DNA of 64,000 bases from G965212005 sp965212005 (GTDB lineage: Bacteria; Pseudomonadota; Gammaproteobacteria; Porifericomitales; Porifericomitaceae). Of the stretch, positions 9,177 through 16,628 are shown piece after piece (the stretch's first letter is position 1; each line of letters starts with the position of its first letter). The notes below the pieces were generated by a model. The model was not told the origin of the DNA. It did no database searches and worked only from the letters and a program-made list of their open reading frames with translations. The position numbers were made by a program, and so were the translations under genes. The stretch spans positions 1,860,001 through 1,924,000 of the forward strand of contig OZ243038.1 of assembly GCA_965212005.1 (NCBI GenBank). The letters run 5' to 3'.

Positions 9177-9290
9177 AACAAACCACAGCGAACGGCGGTC
9201 GTGTCTACCACCCACAAGTTTAGGGGGCAGAAGGAACGGACGGAGAGGGGAGTAGTATTTTGCGAATTGAGACCCTTTTCACTACAATGA
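9177..9290 (+). pseudogene. Remnant of a second type III mod gene (3' end only)
   Basis: The frame from 9177 reads TAVVSTTHKFRGQKE, then GVVFCEL, to TGA at 9288-9290. It lines up with the last residues of the intact Mod (TAVVFATHKFVGQKE, GIVFCGL). By hand, 9192-9269 aligns without gaps to 6914-6991 at about 59 of 78 bases. This is too divergent for a recent duplicate, so it is probably the stump of another mod allele. It lies between the TPR-DUF2971 gene and the methyltransferase cassette and has no start of its own. Confidence 0.8.
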
Positions 9291-9294
9291 AGTA

Positions 9295-10401
9295 GTGGCA
9301 ATGACTCCCTTCTCTCCATCGCACTGGGCTGCTTCCTGTACACACCAGGAATGCTCATTACACCAGCTATCGCCATATATAGGAAAGCTAAAGAGCACGA
9401 TCGCTCAAGACTTGATTCTGAAATACAGTAAACCAGGTGAGTTAGTAGTTGATGCGTTCTGTGGCAGCGGGACCGTACCATTAGAAGCTGCCCGCCTGGG
9501 GCGCAGAGTATTTGCCTCTGATACGAGTAGATATGCCGTCACACTAACTAAAGGGAAACTTAAGGCGCCAAACACAGCTAATGCTGCGCTTGCCTCTCTT
9601 GATAGTGTTTTGAAACACAGAAAGTCCCTGCCTACACCGGATATCAGGTATGTTCCTCGTTGGGTTAGAGCCTTCTTTCACCCCCACACACTCAAAGAAA
9701 CGTTGCAATTTACAAGGTATCTCAAGCAGGAGCGTCAATATTTTCTGCTGGCATCTTTACTTGGCATTTTACATCATGAGCGTCCTGGGTTTCTATCGTT
9801 TCCAAGTAGTCACCTTGTTCCTTATCTTCGATCAAAAAAATATCCCAGGGCAAGCTATCCTGCTCTTTATAACTATCGTCCACTGATTCCGCGCTTGACG
9901 GCAAAAATAAACCGAGCATTAAAACGACCGCCAAAAGAAGAATTGACCAAGTGGGTTGAAGGCATACGCCAGTCCTCTGTTGGATCTGTCAATTTGCCTA
10001 ACTCTATTGACTGTGTTATTACAAGTCCACCCTATATGAATGCGCTTGACTACGGGCGTGATAACCGTCTTAGGCTCTGGTTTTTGGGAGAATATGATAT
10101 AGAATCATTAGATCGTCCCCTTGGGACTATTCAAGGTTTTACGCATGCAATAACGTCACTTGCCAAACAATTACAGCAAAAAGTGCGAGTGGGTGGCTAT
10201 TGTATTTTTGTTATCGGCGAAAAATTGATAAGAAAGAAAGACAGGCTCCCTTCTGAAGAGTTAATGGAAATTTTTACAGTTCATGCGCCGGCAATTAGAC
10301 TATGTAATATTATTAGTGACGTGATTCCTGATATTCGTCGCTCCCGCAGATATATTGCTGGAGTGAAGCAGGAAAATATTCTTGTATTTAGAAAATACTA
10401 A
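9295..10401 (+). CDS. DNA methyltransferase of the SPPY type, first gene of a three-gene cassette
   Basis: A 368-residue AdoMet-dependent DNA methyltransferase. The AdoMet motif DAFCGSGT lies at 53-60 and the catalytic TSPPY at 243-247, an order seen in N4-cytosine and some N6-adenine enzymes. The roughly 180 residues between them would include the recognition region. GTG 9295 and ATG 9301 are alternative starts in the same frame, five bases after the mod remnant. The kinase-ATPase gene begins 2 bases after the stop and the third gene overlaps that by 4, so the three are almost certainly one operon. The DNA is AT-rich compared with flanking genes. It could label self-DNA for the other two proteins, by analogy with methyltransferases in other defence systems. 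Confidence 0.85.
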   Translation: MAMTPFSPSHWAASCTHQECSLHQLSPYIGKLKSTIAQDLILKYSKPGELVVDAFCGSGTVPLEAARLGRRVFASDTSRYAVTLTKGKLKAPNTANAALASLDSVLKHRKSLPTPDIRYVPRWVRAFFHPHTLKETLQFTRYLKQERQYFLLASLLGILHHERPGFLSFPSSHLVPYLRSKKYPRASYPALYNYRPLIPRLTAKINRALKRPPKEELTKWVEGIRQSSVGSVNLPNSIDCVITSPPYMNALDYGRDNRLRLWFLGEYDIESLDRPLGTIQGFTHAITSLAKQLQQKVRVGGYCIFVIGEKLIRKKDRLPSEELMEIFTVHAPAIRLCNIISDVIPDIRRSRRYIAGVKQENILVFRKY

Positions 10402-10403
10402 TC

Positions 10404-12839
10404 ATGCGTAGAAATATTCCAGAGAAAACACAGTTTCTTGGAAAGAAGATAGATCGATTCCCTGACCATGAAATCAAAACGCATATTGCTACAGGGAACA
10501 ATGGACATCTATTTCTTGCGTTTAATGAATCAACAAAAAGCAAACTTGCATTCAAAATTATTCCTGTCGATAATCTACTCAATGGATATTTAAATGAGGC
10601 AAAAAAACCTAACTCTTTAGAAAATCCATCCGTTGTTAAATGCCATGATGTTGTTAAATATCCTGATTCAAAATTAAATTGCATAGTGTTCATATATGAC
10701 TACGTTGAAGGTGAAAATCTTAGGGATTATATGAAGGAAAAACGATCAAATATAGATATACCATTCATTGAGAATTTTTTGAAAACCATGTTTGGATTAT
10801 TATATGAACTTGATAGACGTGAATCTCAGCATGGTGATTTGCATCCTGGCAATATACTTGTTGCACACTCTGCATATGATTTATCAAGAAAAAAAACCTT
10901 CCGTGTGACAGATTTTGGTGTCGGAGAGTTAATTGGACAGGATGCTCATGCGAATGACTACCTGAATGTTGCAAACACGCTCAGGAAATTACTGGGTTGT
11001 GTAAAATATGGTGAGTGCGAGGGGCGGGACAGATATATTTACAATATTCTTAAGAATGATTTTTTGGGTAGGCACCTATTTGAAACAGACACTAGCGCAG
11101 ACCCCTTGGCTTGCAACCCTTGGGGGCTGAACAACAAACTAGAAAAATTGGATGCAGAGTGGAGAGACCAAAAACAGCCGGATCAAGATAAGCTTGAAAC
11201 ACCTTTTGATTATCCCAATTGTGAGCAAATTGGAAACTCTCATTTATTGCTTAAAAGTCTTTACTCAGACCGACTCCTTGGCTTATCTGAAATTCAGGAA
11301 AAAGCCAACCTCATGCTAACTGGACCTCGCGGATGCGGAAAGACAACGGTCTTTCGCGCTCTGAGTCTGGAATATTTGATTTCAACTCATGAGAGCAGTC
11401 CATCTGACTTGAAGTATATTGGCATCTATTACAGATGTGACTACCTATACTTCTCCTTTCCTAGATATAAGCATCCCGAACGTACCGAGGCATTGGATAT
11501 CCCCATGCATTTTCTTATTGTTACGCTGTTAGCGGCTACACTGGAGCAAATAGGTGCATGGGCAAAAGAATATTTCTCAGATCAATTAGCAAAGGAAGAG
11601 GAAGCTCTTGTTTCGGAACTGTGGAACATTTTTGAATGGGATGCCCCAGATGCTCCGAGCGGCAATCAATTGACTACTTTGGTCAATAGACTAAGAAAAG
11701 AAAGCAAGCGTGCCGTAAATAAACAACAGGTTGCTCATGTCGCAGCCGAACCTATCCAAGGCTATTTTGGCCCGGGAATTATGTTGCAAGCCTGTGCTTT
11801 TATTAGAAAAAAATTTACTTGTTTAGAAAATCGTCCTTTTTACTTCTTTATAGACGATTATTCTGCCCCAAAGATTACCAAAGAGTTGCAGGCAAATCTT
11901 AATCGATTAGTGATGCATCGCAGTCCAGATGTTTTTTTTAAACTCTCGACGGAAAGTCCTGTCTCTTTTGTGCGATATGATATTGATGGTAAGCAATTTG
12001 TTGAAAAGCGCGAATACGTTTTGTTAAATCTTGGATTAAGATATATTAAAGATGATTCAAATGATACTTTGGCTTTTCTTGAAGATCTTTTTAAGCGCCG
12101 ATTTGCAGAGGTCTCAGGCTATCCTGTCGAAACACTTGAAGAGCTTTTAGGATCAAGACCACGCAATGAGAATGATACGGCTCGTGCCTTCCTAGATAAA
12201 GAAAAAAGGAATTATTATGCTGGACAAGATACAGTCGCTGCTATGTGTAGCGGTGATATTCACTATATGATTCGTCTTGTTGCCAGAATGGTAGAAGAAA
12301 ATGGGGGTAAAGAAAGTCTCACGGATTGCGACACAATACCTAAAATTTCAATGGAAAAGCAAAATGAATCAATTCGTGCTGCAGCAGGCGACTTCATGGA
12401 ATCAATACGCACATTGCCTAAGACAGGCCCAATACTAACAGAGGTTATAACTGCATTTGGAAATGTAGCACATTCTTATCTTATGCATGCAGTATCAAGA
12501 AATGAAGGAAAGGAAAATCCTCACCAGGCATCAAGGATAGAACCGTACGAAGGGTTGAATCTTTCTACTGAAGCGGAAGATATTCTTGAAGAGCTACTGC
12601 GTTACTCGGTACTCATTGAAGATCCTCGTGGAAAGAGCCGCAGAGGTGAGGTTGTCTCGAGATTTTACCTGCGACGTTACATAATCCCACATTTCCGCTT
12701 AACATTTAGTAAACGAGATTCCATTCAATTGGAAAATAGCCAGATTGAAATGCTCTTGCGTGACCCTAAAAAATTCAAAAACAGGATGATGTTGAAATTG
12801 AAAAGACATTTCAGTCAAAAGGATCTGTTTGAGTTATGA
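10404..12839 (+). CDS. Protein kinase domain fused to a P-loop ATPase (ORC/CDC6- or STAND-like)
   Basis: An 811-residue two-part protein. Residues about 20-200 form a Ser/Thr-type kinase fold: lysine in LAFKIIP (K51), catalytic loop HGDLHPGN (143-150) and DFG (170-172). These key residues are intact, so it may be active. Residues about 275-700 form a P-loop NTPase: Walker A GPRGCGKTT (307-315) and Walker B FYFFIDDY (479-486), in a style close to AAA/ORC-CDC6 or STAND ATPases. The C-terminal part, about 720-811, could be a winged helix (AEDILEELLRYSVLIED). It overlaps the next gene by 4 bases (ATGA). Kinases joined to NTPases occur among anti-phage proteins, but I do not recognise this combination as a named system. 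No signal peptide or membrane segment is evident. Confidence 0.8.
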   Translation: MRRNIPEKTQFLGKKIDRFPDHEIKTHIATGNNGHLFLAFNESTKSKLAFKIIPVDNLLNGYLNEAKKPNSLENPSVVKCHDVVKYPDSKLNCIVFIYDYVEGENLRDYMKEKRSNIDIPFIENFLKTMFGLLYELDRRESQHGDLHPGNILVAHSAYDLSRKKTFRVTDFGVGELIGQDAHANDYLNVANTLRKLLGCVKYGECEGRDRYIYNILKNDFLGRHLFETDTSADPLACNPWGLNNKLEKLDAEWRDQKQPDQDKLETPFDYPNCEQIGNSHLLLKSLYSDRLLGLSEIQEKANLMLTGPRGCGKTTVFRALSLEYLISTHESSPSDLKYIGIYYRCDYLYFSFPRYKHPERTEALDIPMHFLIVTLLAATLEQIGAWAKEYFSDQLAKEEEALVSELWNIFEWDAPDAPSGNQLTTLVNRLRKESKRAVNKQQVAHVAAEPIQGYFGPGIMLQACAFIRKKFTCLENRPFYFFIDDYSAPKITKELQANLNRLVMHRSPDVFFKLSTESPVSFVRYDIDGKQFVEKREYVLLNLGLRYIKDDSNDTLAFLEDLFKRRFAEVSGYPVETLEELLGSRPRNENDTARAFLDKEKRNYYAGQDTVAAMCSGDIHYMIRLVARMVEENGGKESLTDCDTIPKISMEKQNESIRAAAGDFMESIRTLPKTGPILTEVITAFGNVAHSYLMHAVSRNEGKENPHQASRIEPYEGLNLSTEAEDILEELLRYSVLIEDPRGKSRRGEVVSRFYLRRYIIPHFRLTFSKRDSIQLENSQIEMLLRDPKKFKNRMMLKLKRHFSQKDLFEL

Positions 12840-13876
12840 ATGATACCTTATTGAAGGCAGATGAACAGTTACTTGTTATGGACTGGCCCAGTCTGCAAAA
12901 GATTGATGTACCTTCACTCAAGGCCAGTGACTTATATTTAGTATGTGTGGGCTTTGAAGATCGGGCTATAGAAACACTTCATCGAATCTGTGAGGCTGGA
13001 AGCAGGGAATTTTCGCTTGTTCTAGTGAACTATCGTCCAGAATATAAAGAGAATAGAAGAGAAGAGATTCTTGAAATCGCACGGCGGGCGGATTTGACAG
13101 TGCACGAGATTGTTTATGACCGAGAGAACCCGGCAGGTATTGGAAAAGAGCTAGACTTCTCAGCAGATCGGATATTTGTGGATATTTCTGGCATGTCGCG
13201 TCTTCTCATAGTCCAAGTCTTGGTAGCACTAATCGGCATTCAGGAACGGGCAATAAATATAATTTATGGTGAAGCAGCAGAATATTTCCCTTCTAAAGAA
13301 CAATTCGAACGAGATCAGGCAAATGATGACAACAATTTGGAACATAGCTATCTATCTTCCGGGATTTTTGAAATAGCAATAGCGCCCGAATTAAGTTCTG
13401 TATCTATGTTAGGTGAAGCAATTAGATTGATAGCATTTCCATCACTTGATCATGTGCAACTCACCAATGTAATGCAAGAATTGCAACCTACTTATGCAGA
13501 ATTTATTGATGGCATACCACCTGATGAAGGTAATGAATGGCGAACGGAAGCAATTCGAATAATTAATCATAGGACTATTAGTGCAGTTAAAAACCCTGTA
13601 ACTCATCAAGCATCTACACTTGATTATAGAAAGACGTTAAAAATTTTGCTAGATATATACGAAGAGCGCAGCATGTTTGACCGACTTGTAATTGCGCCAA
13701 CTGGCAGCAAAATGCAGGCTGTTGCCGTTGGTTTATTGAGATCTTTTCTTGACGATGTGCAAATTGTTTATCCAACGCCACATATTTTTACACACCCCAA
13801 GAGATATACATCTGGACTAAGTCAAATATATGAAGTCCATATTCCATCTAAAGAAATACTTGCAAAATTAAAGTGA
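12836..13876 (+). CDS. Uncharacterised protein, two Rossmann-like halves (possible CARF-type sensor)
   Basis: This 346-residue protein shows alternating strand-helix segments in both halves. The N-terminal half reads LYLVCVGFEDRAIETL, LVLVNYRP, then IFVDISGMSRLLIVQVLVAL and INIIYGEAAEYFP. The C-terminal half reads RLVIAPTGSKMQAVAVGLL. The TGSKM and DISGMSR turns resemble ligand-binding loops of CARF-like Rossmann domains (TGGTKxM type). That resemblance is by eye and could be coincidental. The gene overlaps the kinase-ATPase gene by 4 bases (ATGA) and is followed by res after 65 bases. A role as nucleotide or second-messenger sensor, or as a nuclease-like effector, are both possible; no catalytic motif is certain. 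Confidence 0.65.
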   Translation: MNDTLLKADEQLLVMDWPSLQKIDVPSLKASDLYLVCVGFEDRAIETLHRICEAGSREFSLVLVNYRPEYKENRREEILEIARRADLTVHEIVYDRENPAGIGKELDFSADRIFVDISGMSRLLIVQVLVALIGIQERAINIIYGEAAEYFPSKEQFERDQANDDNNLEHSYLSSGIFEIAIAPELSSVSMLGEAIRLIAFPSLDHVQLTNVMQELQPTYAEFIDGIPPDEGNEWRTEAIRIINHRTISAVKNPVTHQASTLDYRKTLKILLDIYEERSMFDRLVIAPTGSKMQAVAVGLLRSFLDDVQIVYPTPHIFTHPKRYTSGLSQIYEVHIPSKEILAKLK

Positions 13877-13941
13877 CTGCAGCAACCGGTAATAATGACA
13901 GTCATTTTTAAGGGAAGGAAATTGAGGTGGAAACAAAATAA

Positions 13942-16488
13942 ATGCAACTCAAAACCTACCAACAAAAGGCCCTTGAACAATTAGACCGCTATCTTGAGGC
14001 GCTCAAAGAAGAGCGTCTGAAAAGTGAAAAAGCGGCGACATTTTTTGCGGAGCAGAACAGTGACGCTCCTGAAGACCTGAAAAATTATCCGCGCGCCGCA
14101 TGGCAAACTCTGACGAAACAGGGCGTTCTCCCCAGCGTTGCAACGGGTCGAAATACCGAAATCCCCGACCCTATCCCCCGCACTGCAACCTCCGGCGACC
14201 CCATCCCCCACGTCTGCCTGAAAGTGCCCACCGGTGGCGGCAAGACGCTGCTGGGCGTCGCCGCCCTGGAACGTATCCAGCGGGACCCGGGCTTTGTGCT
14301 GTGGATTGTGCCGACCAGGGCGATTTACGAGCAGACTATCATGGCTTTCCGAACCCGTGAACATCTCTACCGGCAGATGCTGGAGCAGATTTCCGGCGGC
14401 AAGGTGAAGCTGCTGCAGAAAACCGACCGCTTCACCCGGCAGGATACTGAAAACTACCTGTGCGTGATGATGCTGATGCTGCCGTCCGCCAACCGGCAGA
14501 GAGGAAAGGATTTCCTCAAGATATTCCGCGACAGCGGCAATTACCCTTCTTTCTTTCCTGAACAGGACGACTTCGCCGCCAACCGGAAATTTGCCGAGAG
14601 GCATCCCGACCTTGAGCAAAACGAAACCGACGATTGGGCCAAACAAAGCCTTATCAATGTACTCAAACAGGTCCGCCTCACCGTGATTCTGGATGAGGCG
14701 CACAAGGCGTATGGACAAAATGACGCGAACAACAAGGAGTTTGTAAAGTCCGTCAACCGCCTGAATCCCCACTTTGTACTCGAACTTTCCGCCACGCCGA
14801 AAATCGGCATCAGTAATATCCTGGTTAACATATCGGGGACCGAACTGTATGACGAGGAGATGATCAAACTGCCCATTGAGATTCACAGTTTCAGTAATTC
14901 CGACTGGCAGTATGCGCTTGCCCAAACCCAGGCGAAGTTAAGCCAACTGGAAAAAGAGGCGCGGCAACTAAAACAAAGAGAAAATCGCTATATTCGCCCT
15001 ATCGCCCTGGTGCGGGTGCAGCGAACCGGCAAAGGGCAAAGAGAGCGGGGATACATTCATGCCGAGGATGCGCGGGAACATTTGATACAAAACCTTGCCG
15101 TGCCGGAAAATCAGATCCGGATTCAATCATCGGAACAAAAGGAACTCGAGGGTGAGGATTTGTTGAGTGAGGCCAGTCCCGTCCGCTGGATTATTACCAA
15201 AGACGCCCTGAAGGAGGGCTGGGACTGCTCGTTTGCCTACGTGCTGGCGTTGCTGGACAACACCACGGCCACAACCGCCATGACGCAGATGGTCGGGCGG
15301 GTGATGCGGCAGCCCCATGCGCGCCGGATCGGGAACAGCAAGCCGCTGAACCAATGCTATATCTACTGCTATAACCAGGACGTGGGCAACGCGATTAAAA
15401 GTGTGAAAGCCGGCCTGGACAGAGGGGGACTGACGGGGCTTGGGGATGCCATTCTCGGCTACGGCGACGGTGAGGACGATGCGCCGAAGCCGATAACCGT
15501 GAAACGCCGGGGAAGATATAAGCGGTTGAACATCTTTCTTCCGCAGGTCTTGCACATACAGGGGAAAAAGTGGCGTCCCATTGATTACGACCGCGATATT
15601 CTGGGCGCGGTGGACTGGGGCAAGATTAACGGCGGTGGAGCGACCAATCTGGACGACAAAGACGTCATTCAGGAAATCAAGGCCACGGTTGATATTCAGG
15701 GGGAAAGTGATGTTTCCCAGAAAACGCTTGATACCGGGGAAAGTGTGACCCTGGATTATTTTGTCCGGCGGCTTACCGACATGCTTCCGAATCCGTGGCA
15801 GGCGGCGCGCGTGGCGGAGCGCTTTCTGAAACGGCACAAGGACAAAAAGCACGATGATGCGCAATTGCTGATCAACCGGATTTATCTTTCGGAAGTGCTA
15901 AGGCGCAGGGTGAAAACGGCCATTGACGGCAAGGCCGAGTCGGTGTTCCGGGGCAAGGTGCAGCAGAACCAAATCCGGTTTCATCTGGAAACCGATGAGC
16001 GGCTGGATTACGAACTGAACAGGTCGTTTGAGGTTTTTGTTTCCAGCAGAGAAAGGCGACTTCATGGTCCGCACAAGCCGATACAGCAGAGCCTTTTTTC
16101 TCCGGTTTACGAAAGCAGCTTTAACGATCTGGAAAAGGACTTTGCGCTTTATCTGGACACGGATCAGGCAATCTATTGGTGGCACAGAATCGCTGCACGG
16201 CAGGCGTATTCCCTTCAGGGTTGGCGGCGGCATCGAGTGTATCCCGATTTTGTAGCCTGCCGGAAAAACGATGGAAAGCTGTTGATCCTGGAAACAAAAG
16301 GCATTCACCTGAAAGGCAACGAGGACACCGATTACAAGCAAAAATTACTGGAGATGCTGGAGAAAACGTATGAAACCGCCCTTGAAAGAGGCCAGTTCAA
16401 AGTACGGGAGCCGCCCGCCCAATTCAGGATGATGTTTGAGGATACATGGCCGGAGGACATGAACGAACTCCTCCAGGAAGGCAATTAG
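13942..16488 (+). CDS. res: Type III restriction enzyme, Res subunit
   Basis: Res translocates or slides along DNA and cleaves when two unmethylated sites are head to head; it works only in complex with Mod. The 848-residue protein has the superfamily 2 motor (Walker A PTGGGKT at 96-102, DEAH at 251-254, LSATP near 270, MVGRVMRQPHAR near 450). It also has a C-terminal PD-(D/E)xK nuclease (YPDF then ETKG, about 770-790). The length is a little below that of EcoP1I/EcoP15I Res. ATG 13942 follows a GAGGTGG ribosome site. GC content is near that of mod and clearly above that of the cassette just upstream, which fits insertion between the two subunits. Confidence 0.93.
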   Translation: MQLKTYQQKALEQLDRYLEALKEERLKSEKAATFFAEQNSDAPEDLKNYPRAAWQTLTKQGVLPSVATGRNTEIPDPIPRTATSGDPIPHVCLKVPTGGGKTLLGVAALERIQRDPGFVLWIVPTRAIYEQTIMAFRTREHLYRQMLEQISGGKVKLLQKTDRFTRQDTENYLCVMMLMLPSANRQRGKDFLKIFRDSGNYPSFFPEQDDFAANRKFAERHPDLEQNETDDWAKQSLINVLKQVRLTVILDEAHKAYGQNDANNKEFVKSVNRLNPHFVLELSATPKIGISNILVNISGTELYDEEMIKLPIEIHSFSNSDWQYALAQTQAKLSQLEKEARQLKQRENRYIRPIALVRVQRTGKGQRERGYIHAEDAREHLIQNLAVPENQIRIQSSEQKELEGEDLLSEASPVRWIITKDALKEGWDCSFAYVLALLDNTTATTAMTQMVGRVMRQPHARRIGNSKPLNQCYIYCYNQDVGNAIKSVKAGLDRGGLTGLGDAILGYGDGEDDAPKPITVKRRGRYKRLNIFLPQVLHIQGKKWRPIDYDRDILGAVDWGKINGGGATNLDDKDVIQEIKATVDIQGESDVSQKTLDTGESVTLDYFVRRLTDMLPNPWQAARVAERFLKRHKDKKHDDAQLLINRIYLSEVLRRRVKTAIDGKAESVFRGKVQQNQIRFHLETDERLDYELNRSFEVFVSSRERRLHGPHKPIQQSLFSPVYESSFNDLEKDFALYLDTDQAIYWWHRIAARQAYSLQGWRRHRVYPDFVACRKNDGKLLILETKGIHLKGNEDTDYKQKLLEMLEKTYETALERGQFKVREPPAQFRMMFEDTWPEDMNELLQEGN

Positions 16489-16546
16489 CGTATTTTTTAG
16501 GAGGCACGTATCAGGGATCATCTGCGCAGTCCAGCCTGCTGCTCCT

Positions 16547-16564
16547 GCCCCAGCGGGGCTTTTT
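16547..16564 (+). terminator. Rho-independent terminator after res
   Basis: GCCCC (16547-16551), loop AGC and GGGGC (16555-16559) are followed by five T residues (16560-16564). It lies 59 bases after the res stop and 65 before the FRG-TPR start. It separates the restriction system from the TPR block. Confidence 0.7.
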
Positions 16565-16628
16565 GAGCATTGCCGGGGCGCACAGGTTGAGATTTCAAAA
16601 GCCATCGCCTATATTTCAGGGACCACCA

